NCBI GenBank assembly: GCA_948567375.1
Contig: OX419761.1
Coordinates: 23,748,501-23,812,500 of the forward strand
DNA from: Lunularia cruciata
Taxonomy: Eukaryota; Streptophyta; Marchantiopsida; Lunulariales; Lunulariaceae
Direction: 5' to 3'
Length of the DNA stretch: 64,000 bases
A model generated the notes under the pieces. The model saw nothing but the letters and a program-made list of their open reading frames with translations, was not told where the DNA came from and ran no database searches. Below are positions 11,546 to 26,500 of the stretch, piece by piece. A program made the translations under genes and the position numbers. How positions within the stretch are numbered: the first letter of the stretch is position 1; each line of letters begins with the position of its first letter.

Positions 11546-14500
11546 GTACGTGGTATGTATATACAATTTTACTCTCATTTCAAAGTCGAAAGCAAATGTG
11601 CCTTCTACTCGAGTAGATAACTTCAGAGCTTGAAAAACTGATGTGCCTTGGGATAGTCGGAAAATTGTCATGATGCTGTTTTGTTTATCACGAACTTTAA
11701 TGAATGTCGGGCCACTTGCACCATAAGGTCGGGATGTAGGTACAGGCCTACTGTATTGCATACGTTCCTTACGAATTGTCGGTGGATGGGTGATTTGGTA
11801 ATCAGGAGTCCAGAATCTTGTCCCCTTTTCTTGAACGTTTCAATCGCAAGTTTTAGGTTGGTGGTACAATTACGAGGATAGCAATCGAGCATGATCAACT
11901 TGTTGCGCTAGCATTTACAGAGGTTGGGAACTTATGATGAAAGGAGACAAGTCCCTTATCTTTCTTCCAGACTTTGTCAATCTCCGTAGGGAAAACCACT
12001 GGTCCCTTTGAAAAGCGTGCTTGCGCAATGATCAGGCTGATTCATACTCGATGTGCTACGCTCAATAATGTTTAACAGCGGAGGAGAATGCATGGCTTAA
12101 AGTCAAAGGACATCTGCGATCGTAAGTTTGAATTTGAGTTTCATGTCAGTAAGCTACAACCGGAGGCGAAGGAGATTTCGTTCCACTCTTGAGACAGAAG
12201 CATTTTTTAATGGGGAGGTAGAACACCTACGAAAGGAGTGAATCATTCTTTTCTGCTGTTTTAGTGAATCTCTTTGTAGCTAGTCATGATTGTCGATTGG
12301 CAGGGATCCCGAACGAGGCATTTACTGCTGCACGTGTTCCTCCGGAGTGATGGACGACTTTCTTAAAGTTGGGCCTACTTCGAGCAATATACTGTCACCA
12401 GCCTCTACTTAGAGATCGACAAGGTCAGAAAATGCGTTGCACGCATGGGTTTAGTTTGGTCGTATTCCATCATAACAGTTATCACAGTTTTCTATCTCTC
12501 TGACAGGAGATGAATCTACGGGCCAGCACTGGAGATATACATCATGTTACTAAAAAGTGGCTAAGTGATCCAAAAATGTGGAGCTGTCTTTATCTGAGGC
12601 TCTCATTTAACCCGTGTCTCCGTGCGCAACGAAGTGTTGGACGGACATTGCCATCATTTAACTCTACATCTAACAGGAAAACTAGCTACTAGCAGATCAC
12701 AAAGTAATCTCTTCTGAACAGGATCACCATCTAGCAAGTTTGACACTCGGGCTTATGTACAAATGCCTCTGAACAGTGACTATAGTAAATCTTGAATTTT
12801 TGTGCACCCATCCCAATACTCCTCTAGATAATCCAAGGAAGTAACTCCTGGGATCTGTATAACTAGCTACAGCTGCCTTGCTAAGATCAGGAATTGGAAA
12901 TATTTCTGCAGAACTAGGGACATATCATGGTCTATGCAGTCGCTGTTTATCAGCTTTTTCAACTCTCTAAGGGTCATCCTAGCCACAAAAATTGAGTGTC
13001 GAGATTGACACACCAACGAAGTTCAGCTACGTCTTAGCGAACTTATCCTAGTCTAGTAGGATATGCAGGTGCAGGGGATTGAGTGGTCAACACCTTGTAA
13101 GTCCTTTACGAAGGTCTTATGGAACTAAATGCCTTTGGAGAAAATTACGGTAGCTGAATTAATATTCGTAGCTGTTTCTGTTCCTTCTCAAAGATGATTT
13201 GGACAGTTACCACCCTGATCAGGGATGTGAAACCTCCCGACAACCTCCCCAAAAAATCAACTTTGCATCTCTACTTACTGAACTGGTGGAGATACTCGTT
13301 TCCGGGGAAAGACGAGTATATGGTCAAAGAAGATGAGTAATAAGATGTTAGTGTATATTATGTTAGTCTTTAAGTTGAACTATCTATGATCGAAGACCAT
13401 CTCACATGCAAGGAACCTGACCTTCACTTCTTGATGGGGTTATTACTTTCAGTAGAATCTACTATGAATTTCATAATCTGCATAAAAGGCTTCGTACTCA
13501 TGAACTTCTTTGATGCGAGGTGGGTCACTTGGAATTGTAAACCTACACAGCAGATTAAAAGTGCCCCAAGCTTAATTTCTTTTGATTGCTTTGTGGGGTT
13601 TTGTATACATTGCTTGCAATATATGCTGTTAAGTGGGTATAGAACTGTGTTCTAGCTAACGAGTTCCATATTCAACACTCAATATATTTTGTTTTGTATA
13701 ACGGATTTACTCTTATCCGTTCTCCTTGGACAAGAGTCTGCGGATGATGTATATTTTGTCCTGATCGATTTTCCTGTTGCCACGGAGCTGCTTTAGCTGT
13801 AGAATGTTCGAAACCTCAGGGAGATTCAATGACAAAGTGGAACATTTTACATAGGTTTAAAAACTTTCAGGTATTCATGACAACAGTCGTTGTGCATGTC
13901 AGAATCACAAACATACGGTTGAAGGTTGGACTGTAGAAAACTTCTCCCTTACTAGCATTTTCTCCATACTTCTATTGGACTTCAACTTCTTTTCTTCTCA
14001 TCTCGTCGTTGTCAGTATGTCTTGGCCTTCAAGCCACGGTCTGTAAATAACTTCGTTAATCACTTGTTCATGCATTTGCCTCATATTCTTGTCACGTGCT
14101 GCAAGAACCTGGATGACTCAGAAGGATAGCTTCCAATTTACTAAATGCTCGAGAATGATGTGCGCTGCTCGGGTCGGCGGGTCTGCCGCTTATCGAAAGA
14201 GGATAGACAGCCCTGCGACACTAGACGATGGATTACAATTTTTCATTCTGTTACTAGCAAATCCAGAGGACGGTCTCCCCATTTTACACTCCTACGTATC
14301 AAGCTGGGGAGCTTATTTTAAAACCCGCCAGTAGATATACAAGACATGCATTTGTTCTGCTTCGTGCTGTCCATTCGGCTTTGTTTCTTGAGGAATAGTC
14401 AAGGTACGCTGCTTTCCAGAGCTGCTTCCTGTTACTCTGTCTAATCGGTGCTGGCTGCAATTTTTTACATGAGCGGTACTATAGGAATCAACCGAGTCTG

Positions 14501-17500
14501 CCCTGACACTCGTGAACATAACAGAAACTCGGTACGAGGAGTACTAGGAAATCTTCGTGGGTACTGATGAAGTCCTTCTGTTTACGTCCATACTCACTCT
14601 GAGTGTCTTGCTGCTTCCTCCAAGTTTGTGGTATTTCTGGATGATGCACGCATATAGCATGCAGAGATATGTGTTCACTATCCAGTCCTCTTACACTTCG
14701 CGCTCTTCTCCGTTGCACCCTGACCCTGGCGTGTACATACCCAACATTACTTACAATTCCTCTTGACTTTACCCCTTCGTGCGACTGATGGCGATACGGA
14801 ACTCTGCTTTGCATGTATGGATCATTGCGGGGTATGGAATATATCGCTGTTATACTTTTGTCGTTAGTTAATTTGCGTCTATATTGCATGTTCCATATTA
14901 GAGTCGGTGTCTGGTCATTCTTGGGTTTCCCCGTTCTTTGAACTGCTTCTGCGTATTTATTGCTCATATATGCTCGTTCTGGTGGTTGGATCAGTTGGAA
15001 TTCATTCTCGCTGTGATGTCTGGGGTTCTTTACGTATACTCCACGTAAGTACAAAAATAGGGAGCTATATCTCAGGCAACTTGTGCATTTCACATACAGA
15101 AAGAGCTCGAGGTTGGATCTGAAATCACTTTGTCACCCTTCTGTACATGTTCATTTCATCAAATCTTTTCGTCTGTCACGAGCAGCAGAAGAAGGGGCAC
15201 CTCGATGGTACTATAATGTACTATATCGCAGACATTTAGTAAAAACGTGAACATTGAGGACCATCCTGAACGAAAACCACTTGTGGGCTGATTCATTGAA
15301 TGTGGGGTACAAAAATGTAAAGCTGAGCAAGTACCAGGTCTTATTCTGGACAGACTCTGAGTTTCTCACCACATTGGTTCTTGGCAGATATCATCGAGAA
15401 GCCTACAACAACTGGGTATCTCAACTTCAAAACATCATTAGTGTTGCGTTTCTTGCTGACTACATATTGCGACTTTACTGGTAAGTTCGTGTTGACCATA
15501 AAACTTCTAGTCAAAGTTTGATGAGATTCTGACCTGGACAGCACATTTGTACACCGGTTGTTTCTTCACTAGACTAGATCAGTTGGAACTTATTTCTGCT
15601 GGAAGTGACCGAGAGAGCGAAACACTGAAGTCACTGGGAGAATATACGCCTTTGGGAGAATTCATGGGTTACTGTGGAATGATGTTTGACAGAGAAACCA
15701 GACTTATGTGTGGGTAAGATGTAGCCTTTATCCTCACGAAAGAAAGAAGTCAGTGCTGTTTATCTTGAACCGAAAGTGAAGTAGACATCGATTTCTATTC
15801 TTAGGTAGCTATAGAGCCACACTCATGAGGTTTGCTTCTTACGTTCAGGCAGATGGTCGCTGTTATGTTTAGGAGATGGCAATTAGTTGAACCAGGAAAG
15901 AAGATTCCGCTTATTCTCTAGACATAACCCCAAGGTGATAAATTGCAGGTAGAAAGGTAGAGCTTTAGGTAACCTTGACACCTCTTAAGGTCATAATATC
16001 CTAATGCCCGTAGTATTCTTTCCTGTGATTCTCCTCTCTAGATTACTGCAAGACTGCGTCCACTAGTCTGAAAGTCATCTAGGAACCATAGAGCATGCCT
16101 CTGGTCATCAGAGGTACACAGAACTAGGAATAAACTAATTTTCTATTAGGTCGTGCCAATACTTGCAGAAATCCCACAATGTGAGTAGGTTCCACGTATA
16201 GCTTGTCACGGGTACCTTTCATCTGCTAAAGCCTGTAGATATACTTTATACAATACTAAAATATGACTGTGTTAGCTGTAGTTGTGCTTTAGATCCTGCG
16301 CAAGTGCTTCGCGTGATGCCTCAGTGACTAGAGTGCAGGAATGTACTCAACTGCAAATCTTGAATCCTGAATCCTTGTATCCTTGTATCCTTGTATCCAC
16401 AATCCTTGTAAAAATGTTCTTGTTTCTCAATAGAGCATATGTATACCCTCTTGTTCAATGTGCTAACTACCCCCTGAGTCGAACATCGCCCTTGCAATTT
16501 TCATGTCCTGCGAGCAGTCATGACAGTCGATCTACCGTTCTAGCAGACTTTATTTCTCCTGAAGATGACAGGGAACTGGATTGTGCTCACATAATATCAT
16601 GACTTGGTTCAAAATGAGCATTTACTTTGAATTCGATTCTCTGAATAATCTGGATGTGATCAAGTTTTATCATGGATGTATTCTATCTTCTAATGAGGGA
16701 GACTCTTTTTATTCTCTCTGCTATGTAAAAGTCAAGCGTCTTTACGCTTACATTAAGAATGCCCACGCTTACATATGGTTAAAACCTACTAGTTATCAAC
16801 CACTGTGCTCAGGTTGATCTTTGATTGAATCTAGATATCTATACATCATCAAGATCTAGACATGTGTGCTTGCCAGCGCGGTGATGGGTAGCTTAGTCCG
16901 CGCTGTAAACAAGTTCCGCAGATATATAGAGGTTTGTAGAGTTGTATGATCCTCTCATGTTACCACACCGCTGGTGGTTTGTGCCACGGTTGACAGATAC
17001 TCGGTGCTCGTGCTGATTATTGCTAAAATATTCCTCGAAGGCTATGGGTTTACTTCTTCTCCCCAGGAGGGCTTGAAAAACGGATGCATTTATGACCTCA
17101 TGAGTAGAGAGTTACTAGCACGTTGAATCTATGCTGAGCAGGACTTTTGGTTTTTGTACTACAATTGTCACCTCTATCATGATCAGGTAAGCACTAGATG
17201 CACTATGAGCACTGGCTGTGATGATTATTGTCATTGCTAAGTTAGTAACAATCGTCTTATGTCATGAGTGCAGTGAACCAGTGCGCTGGTTTTACATCAT
17301 GTCCTTTTGGGGAATAGTTGATCTTCTCAGTGCTGTTCCAGTCATTCTGGTCTTCAGGTGGTCTGCAATCTCCCTTGTTTGCACTTGGTTTGCTTCCGAG
17401 GATCATTGAAAAATGTATGGATATAGCTACGTACTAGCCAATCTCATACGCTTTGGTGGTTTGTTACTTAAAATCTAGTTTCTAAGACTCTTCTACACAG

Positions 17501-20500
17501 TTCGATGTCATTGGCTGATTTCTTCTTCGTCATGTCTCCTTTCAACGACTCGTAATATCGATCAAAGAGGAAATTGTATTGGAAAGAACTTATGCCACCG
17601 GTTTGGCTATACAGGAGCATCACAACGGGTGGAAACATCATAAGGTTACTACAGTTTGTTCGCATATTGAGGTGAGTGGGAACGCCTCCATAGCCATGAG
17701 CATGAAAACCTCATCAGCTCAAGTACATTCCCGTATAAAATGTTGTTAAATCACCATGAATCCCTTCCGCTCATTCGCATCATGATCAGATACAGCAACG
17801 TAACGATACAAACACCGAAGGATATATTTGTAACTGCTTGTGGGGTTCTGAGATCTTCCAGTTGATACTCGTGCAACGCTTCCTCGTCCACTGGCAGATT
17901 ATTCGCTTTGACTAGTAGGTTGCGTCTTGTTGGAAGCTCGGTGATGCAGCAGATTGTGCTGCTGACGGTTGCAACATTTGGTGTCAGTAAGTTCTTCCTC
18001 AATGTAATCATATTGATAGTTTTCTTTCCGATCGTTTCTTTACATAAACCGGCGCTTGCTTAATAGTTACTGAAATGTATGGTGGCAAATCTTGCAATCG
18101 ATATTCAGCTGAAGTTCCGTGCCTAGAAAGCAATCGTAAGGAGAAATTGTGTGAAAGCGTCAGCAGATACGCATTTGAGTTGATGGTTTAATGCTAGAAC
18201 GAAGGTATCCATAAGACGAAATCAACAGATTAGTCACATTCGCTCGCGAGCTATACCGTTACCATTTAAGTAACAAATGCATGCTGGTAAAGCTTTCCCT
18301 ACTTATTTCGTATTATAGGGTGGGTCAGGACATGCTTCCTGTTACCTGACTGGCGAATGCTTTTGCACGAAGTTTTGAATTTTACTTGAGAGCTACTGAT
18401 ACCCGTAAATCTGAGTAGTGAAAGCTTATGAACACCCGTAAATTACTCACAATCACCATACATCACAATCAACAAAGTACAGGACCATGGTTTGTTGGCG
18501 TCGACTTCCCGGTGTACAAGTAGATTTTAAGAATTTCGATGTTTTTGGCCATATCTAGCTCGTGTTTACATGTAATAAGTTCTCGGATTGCGTCCCACAT
18601 ATATTCGTGAATGACCTTGTAGTCCGTGCTAGTTGAAGTGAACAGCCTTACTACGGCAGAAGTTCCCAAGTCATGGATGCGAGCCTAGTTTAGATCTAGA
18701 TTTTTCAGCTGACACCTGAAGTGGAGTACCATCTTCGATCATCTTGTCAGAAACCAACTCTTTCTGTGCGCTTTTCCTGAACGGAGAAGTTGAGGTGAAT
18801 GCTGAAATTGGGTCATCCTGCAGCTGGAAATTTATACGTCTAGCTCGTTATCAATCCTTTCCGCGTCATAGCAACGTACAATGCCGGTCTCCAGGTCCCT
18901 TGCTATGTACTGCTACTACTGGATGAGCAGGTGGTAAGTTGGTGAAATAACTTTACAAAAGTTGCTGGACACAAGTACAATCGGATCAGCATCTAGCATC
19001 ATCTATTAGTGATTCACTGGTAAGTTGGTACTATCGGCAGTTGAGAGTGGGCTGCTTCACTCATGTTTCTGAGTGCTTCCTTCAAGTCAAGTTTTTCACC
19101 TAGCAATTTTGCTTACGCATTAATCTCCTTCTATTTCAAGCCTTGAGTTAGCTAGCTGGCTAGACCAAGCGCAGAGAAACTTTGAACCGGTGAAGATTGC
19201 ACATCTTCCATCCAGTGAAACAAATTGTATGGGTTTTGTCGTTTTAAGCGTTGTCATTTATGCAAAGCAATTTCGTTATGCCATGTTACATCAATCAGAC
19301 ACTTCTTTCAAACCAAAGCCTGCTGAGTTAAGACAGTCCATGAAACACTTAAATGCAGTATTCTTGGATGCTGGTATTCTCCAATGGGTGGAGTATGACG
19401 CGGCGCCTTTGGACAAAAAGGACGATTGTCAGGAAGAAGGCTGCATCACCTTCTGGGAGGCCTTGTATTTCCTCATTGTGACGGTATGTCTGTGTATTCG
19501 TTTGGCAGCTAAAAACAATCAAAGGGTGTTACCTTGACAGGTCTAAATAATCAATACAGAGAGTTCATAGTCAATGAAGTAGCTCACTTGGTAAAGTTCA
19601 ACCCAATTCACATAATTTCGTCTTGCAGCAGCTTGTCTGTTTGAATTTATTGGCTAAACAAATTGAATCTACCTCATACTTGTTAGCGAGTAAATCATTT
19701 CGTGGATTACTTATTGCATAATCCAAGAGGCCGAATGAGCGCAATATACTGAATCAATCCTTAGTCTTCATTCCAGTTGAGTTGACAATTTCATGTGTTG
19801 ACTCCGGTACCTTGTTTTTCACCTAAGAATCTGTGTGAGCGCAAGGCTCTCCACAAGCATGCGCATATAGTATTTTCTTGAATGTTTAATAAGTCTGTAA
19901 ATCCGTTCTGGACTTTTAATGAAGTATTTTGGTCCATTGTTCCTGAGCTTTGAATATTCAATTCTGGGAAAGGAGTTCTGCTTTGTGTATTTCTGTTAGT
20001 GCCCATGTCGATATATTATCCTCATTTCCTCCTCGTTTCCTTTCCTGCACGTGCACACATGTCAACCTCATCGTCAGTGAGCGAGACTCCATCAGATCAT
20101 CCAGATTGTCCTGAACCATGACCCTGATATTCCAAGATTTTGTTCGGTCTGGATCCCTTGCACGCCGTGATCTTGTGATCAAACTCGTGGTATACTAAAC
20201 GAAGCAGTTAATGTATTTCAGTTTCTTGCTTTTACTTTGGTGTTCGCCGATACCTTTCTTTGTTTAATAGACTCCCTTGTTCAGGAGCAGCATCAATCAT
20301 TATTATCAATAGTCCTTGCTGTCTATATGATACTTATACCTTCTACTGAAGACAATGCCAATCTGAACAAGCTGACAATGAGCAAACACAATTTCAGCAT
20401 TCAATCTCCTAACTTGTTGCATCCTCATGGAGCCTGACTGGATTCTCAATCAGGAGACCATTTATAAGCTCTTAGAAATCGTTCAGATTTACAAGCTCCT

Positions 20501-23500
20501 GGCCGTTCAACATTATTTGTCACCAGGCGCAACAGAATATCAAGAAAATTAACTTCATGCTTGGAAGACCAGTACATCTTCCTAGTGTAAACTATCTGTC
20601 TTCATTTGCGCTTTCGTTGTTGTAAGGTTCTCTGTTCCTTGTTCTCGTGGTTGCACTTTTCTGCCGATATTATCTACTCCTATGCTGCAGGTTATCGTCT
20701 TGGACACCATTTTGGACAGTCGTTTGAGCAGTTTGTGACCGTAGCCTTACTAATATTTACCGGATGATATGCTCAACCTAGCTGGCTTGTTTATTCAGCT
20801 TCATTAGAATCTTAGTTGCAACAAATCAGCCTGTTTGGTTTAGAAGAGCTCGACTTGACCGAAAGGTAAGTATTACTCCAGGAAGTATTGTACAAAGCAA
20901 AACAAGGCCGTAGATGGACTGCAATTGGGAACATGCGTCGAAATTGCTAAACGTGATTGGCCCCTCATGTTATGGCCTTAGGTGGTAATGCCTTCACCTA
21001 TCGACGGTTCTGGTGGTCAAATGAGGACAAGATTTGTGTCTGTTTGTCCCTTTAATTTGAAATGGTGACTGGGTTTCCTGCTCTTAAAGTCTTAGTCGAA
21101 AACAGTATAGTGAACAACAGAGTGGAGATCTTGAATCAGAACATCTATAGATCTTGAATCAGAACATCTATAAGAGGTGTCACAGGCTACTCTTGTCAGG
21201 CGTTTCTGTCTCTGTGTTTGAGATTCCCGAGGAGAGTACTGACTGTTGAGTTGTTAACTCTTTCCTCCTACTGTTCACCTGGTCAGCTCTTCGTGATCAG
21301 AGTTCACCACTCCCAACGCAGCTAGCATCCCTCTGCGCCACACGCTCACTTCTGTACATCCTGATTACATCGGCCTCTGAGCAAACCATGCGTGACGTCA
21401 AAGATTTTCTATCCGTCCTCATATGCTTTTGATTTTTGCATTGTGTAGAGTTTGTCTTCACACATTTAGTCCATTCTAAATCGGTTCATCCTCGATCTTC
21501 TTGACAAAATTGGCTCTTCTACCGGACGGCGAAGCTCTTTGCCAAATTAGCTGTGTTGCTGATTGCTTTGCTCTTCCCTATAAGTTTTGAATTTTTCTAA
21601 TTTATGTTTCATTTTCACTAACGGCCACTATTTCTAGTTTGATATTCGCAATGCGTGTGTTGATCGCGGCACCTGTTCTTGCAAGCTTTGTTCTGATCAT
21701 GTTAGACTCCTCCCGTATGGGAATCTGATTACGATGATTCGGTACCTGGGGTCTCCGATTCACCGATATCATGATTGTCGACTGACGTGTACGGAACAGA
21801 TCAGAAAACTGAATGATCATAACGAGGATCATGTAAATTGTTTGACCCCGTTCAACCTGGATGCTTGAACCACAGAAATACCAGACTGCTATGTATAGAA
21901 GGTAGACCTGCGTGAGGAAATAAGAGTAGCAATATCGTAACAGAACTCGACCCTCTCCAGGCCTGGATAGACCGCGGCTCTTAAGCCGACTGCACCAAAA
22001 CAGTAACGAGTGAACTTAAGCAGCCAGAGTTCGTGTGCCTTTGTAGATCATGACTTGAATCTCTCTTGCTCGGCTGCCTGAACTGAAAGCATTCAGAGCA
22101 TGCCAAGCTTCCAGTTTATGGAAACCGTATAAACTGGAAGCTTATACGGTTTCCAGTTTATCCGATCGGGAGAGGTCTGCATCAACTGCAGGAGATCTAA
22201 CCAAATCACCTCACAAAGGATTCTCACATCTGAAAAGCCAAAGGCAATCCTTCCAGCTTATCAGATTATTGACGCTTGTCTAGATGCAAAGGTTTCCCAG
22301 ACCTAGTGTGATTATAGTATCTTACAATACAACATCGCATTTGACGAGCTGGTCTTCTAAATCATGCCTGCTTCTTTACTCCTTCTGCCGTATTTAAACA
22401 TGTTGCGGACGTTCTCAATTTTCGGGACATTTTTCTAGACTGTGGCATTCCAGTCTATGTACTTTTGTGGAACTAAGTTTGACATTTCATCTAGGGCCTG
22501 ACGGGTAGTATGACTGTGGCACAAGAATGATTTGTTAAATCAATTTTATAAAATGTGTGCTTTTGTGCACATTGAGTTAATTTTCAACGGTTTCCGTATT
22601 GCTCACGAGATGAGGGTATACGCACGAGATAAGGCGAGATTAAATACAATTTGCTTTCATTTTCCAGTGGTTTCTACTGGGTCACTAACCTTTGTATAAT
22701 GACAGATCTCAACGGTAGGTTATGGAGATATCACTCCCAAGACAGCGTTGGGGCAATTGGTCGTTATTGGCACCATACTCGCCGCAATTATTGTCTTACC
22801 TATACAAATCGGACGCATAACATCGCTGGCGTACAGAAGGTTTCAAATCTGTGCAAGTTAATTCAGTTTGTCATGGTCGCATTTTGAGTCTCCAAGGTTT
22901 GAAGGTTCAGAATTGTATACGCTCCAAATCTCTACCAGCCCTGTACTAAGAAGATGTTCTCCACTATTGCTTTATATAGGAGCTTGTCCTTAGATTTGTT
23001 GGGATGGCACAAGAAGGAATGGTACTCAATAGCTTTTGCTGTGTATCGAGTGCGTAACTTTAATGTTATTCCAAATCCTGATGCATGCCCGTGATCGAAT
23101 TCTAGCTGTAGTCTAACTGGTAAGGCACTTCTTCAAAATAGAGTTCGCACTTTAAGAATAGGGTTCGTCGAGGAGCATGGTAGCATCTTAGAAAACCGTA
23201 TAGTGCTAACGAGTTTGAGGTTTGGGAATTTAAGTGATTATATTTGATTCACCAATTAGCTAGCAGTCTTTCAACGAATGATTATAGATCTACGAGAAAC
23301 GAGTAATATATTCTACATATTCCACATGAGAGTTATTCCGTAGTTGTGAATAGCATGAATAGTGATAGATTAATTTGGTTGAATAAGATCAATTTATTTG
23401 TCTGTCTAGGCCATATGGAGGCTCCTACAGCACGAGGAAAATTGTTGGAACTCGGTTCCTTATCATAAGTGGGAGCATCTCGATACAATCTGTCCAGAAT

Positions 23501-26500
23501 TTCCTTGCAGAATTTTATAATCCAACTCACTGTGAAGGTTTGTTCTTGAACGAAACTGTTGCCACAAACAAGGTAAGGTTGGAAAAACAAGGCGGAGTTA
23601 AAGTCCGCGAGACGGCTCAGTATAAAATCATTCCTTGTCAATCAAATGCATAGAAACTTTGGGATGGACGAAAGGCTGATAAAGACAGACATAGTACCAA
23701 CCTTGACAATCAACTTCTAGGTCCCAACTGATGTTTCTGGTGATGTTGAGTGTGATTTTCAGACATCGAAGTATATCCACTTCGTGTGATCATCTTGGCT
23801 CCATTTTCTCCACCGTAAGTAATTATACAGGTCATTATACAGGTCCTTTGCCCTCTCTTGTCCATATCGTCTAATATTATTTGGATTATCGCAATTAGCA
23901 CGGTAAATGACTGAATGCATTTTGTACCCTACCGCAATACAATTAGGCTGCCATGCGTAAAAGTAGATCAAAGGCGCTTTGAAAGCTTACACGTTTGTAC
24001 ATCTGCAGATTTGAACTAAAACAGGTCCTCTCTCTATATGATGGGCTGGTTGAATTCATCGAGGGTTCACCTGTTCGCCAGTCTGATCTTGAGCGTATAA
24101 GCGCAGACAAAGCTGCGGCATTCTTTCTGGTTGCAGACCGAGATGCTGTAGTAAGCAAAATGACTAGGCATTATAGAAATGTTGTTAGATCTAGACAGAT
24201 CTCTGACAATGAAAATTTCGTTACCATAAAGAGCATACAGAGGGTCGTTGCCCATGTCATAATCTTTCGATCATTAGATGTTGTAGATACGTAAACCTGA
24301 AGGCCTATATTTGAGCCGACTGTAGAGAATGTGGCCAGGAGCGTAACCGGTCTTTGTTTCACAGAATTCCCAAGTTGAAGATGCTGCTCAGATTGTCAGA
24401 GCTTTGGCTGTGCATCGGTTCTGTCGTGGACAACCCCATCGACGAGATATACGGATTCTGGTGGAAGTGCTCGATCCTGAAACACAAACTAGTTCTGTCT
24501 GGGATGACCCGCATGCGGGGGGTATCGAAGTCATATGCCGAGTGAAAATACACTACAAAATGATGGCACGTAGGTAAGTGCTTCTCTTACCACAGTGCTC
24601 GTATGTCCACAAAACACGGGTCACATTGTTGCTACACTGCTTTTGCAGCGATCGTGAGGTATCACTGGTGTACGGTACACTGGACAACATCTTCTCTCAT
24701 TTTTCTGTGAACCTTAGAGTCAGATTTTCCTGCTATGTTCTAACCATTGTGCTCGTTCGCTGGATGACTTCATCTTTATTCTTCTGCTGTCGCTGGTCAG
24801 TACTTCATCATTATGCTGCGGTAAAATATATTATAATTTTGTTCGAATTCATCTTAACTATCCTGAATTAAATAATCTGCTATGATTGCATTTAATTTGG
24901 CTGCACTATATATCACTTCTCTTCAATGTCGAAGTTCAGTTTCGAGAACAGTTTCAGGCTACCACAGTTCTCTTGCTGAGTAGTCGACACTGATCCCTGC
25001 TAGTTTATGTAACGGACTACACCTTTATACTATCATTTTCGACTATCATCAGGTGACATGGCAAAGACCACACGATATCCGTGATGATAGATCCGGAATT
25101 ATCGAATCCAGAATTTTCTACACTCGTCAGTAATAGCCAGATATGGAAGCGGTTTTGATTTCTGAAATTGCACAACTGAAACCAATAATCAAACACTTCA
25201 AGTCTATCATCTAGAAACCTATGCATTTTGGCAGGAATAGAGGGAAGATCCACCAATTAAAAATGTTGGCTGCAAAAAGATTTGAAAGCTCCCAAGTCTA
25301 TAGATTCAAAATATTGGACTGTTTATTTGGTGTGCAGATGTTATGGTGCAGATGAGTGAAATGTGTATAGACCTTATATACTCCTAGTGTGTTTGCAGTT
25401 GTTTCGTACGAGGCTTGTATACGCTTATTACAAATTTGTTTACCTCGGAGCTCAAGCTCAAACATTTGAGCAGGAAGCATTTCTTGACAGAGTATTTCAA
25501 TAGTTTTGACAATGAAGTTTACCCGATAATCCTTCCGCCCGCGTTTCATGACCGTCTATTTGAAGAGGTATGTCATGCCGATGCAGCTTTGAGCTTGCCA
25601 CCGCTGGTTGGAGTTGATATGGTTCCTCCGTGTTCTGAAATCTAGCTATTTGGGGTCCTGCCACAAGGCAAGTTGTTGCGATATTATTTCTCCAGTGAAC
25701 ATGAAGTGAGTGGATCGCGATCGGATCTAAATGTGTGCTGTCTGAAACCGCGTTCCAGCATCATAATCTGCTATGGCAATTATTTCTTGTGCAGGTAGTC
25801 GAAGTTCTCCGTTCGACTTTCAGCTGCACTTTGTTTGCAGTTGACACACTAATACTACAAAAAGGACGAGCAGTTCGAAAGGTTCTACTCAACGCAAGAG
25901 GGTATCGAATAAAACCAGATGATGTCGGGATTCTAATCTCGCATGACCTTCGTACAGTCTATTCAATATCAACGTATGAATCTCAGAGTCAGGATGTTGG
26001 ATTCCGACACATCCATAACTTGTGGGACTCTGCCACTAAACCTCCAAACATAAGACGAAGTACCGAAGGGATTGAGCTCCGAACCACAAGTGGTCGGTGG
26101 AGGCGAACTGGAGGAAGTTTCTTCCAGACTAGTAATCCTGTTGTCGGGATAGAAAGTGATTCTTTGAGAAAGAGTGGTCCTAACGTTCTTACGAATAGCC
26201 CCACATTTAAGCTCGAGAAAGATCTCAGAGCAGTGATAAGAAGTGTAATCAGCATAAACGACTCTCGCAGTTCAGATGACCAACAGAGAACCGCACAAGA
26301 AGTAGGAATTCTGCAAGGACGTGATGTTAAGTGGTCTGACTCTGAGTCTGGGCCAAAACACCCCAACCAGGTGGAGTCTGAAACTTCTTCCAGTTCCCGC
26401 TTTCCGAAGGGAAGATCTCTGGAGATGGCGGCTGAAGAACTTCTAGCCTGGCCTCCATTAGCACTTGATCAGCGGCCACACCCAGCTGTTCTTGATCAAA

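Noticed and set aside
14488-15093. 201-codon open frame on the - strand
   Set aside because: It overlaps the S1 exon of the channel on the other strand and shows no domain or membrane pattern; phase-consistent splicing supports the + strand.
17468-18011. Two - strand frames (65 and 86 codons)
   Set aside because: They are antisense to the S4 and S5 exons, which match the family in phase on the + strand.
25989-26366. 125-codon open frame on the - strand
   Set aside because: Shadow of the Ser-rich linker exon between the RCK domains.
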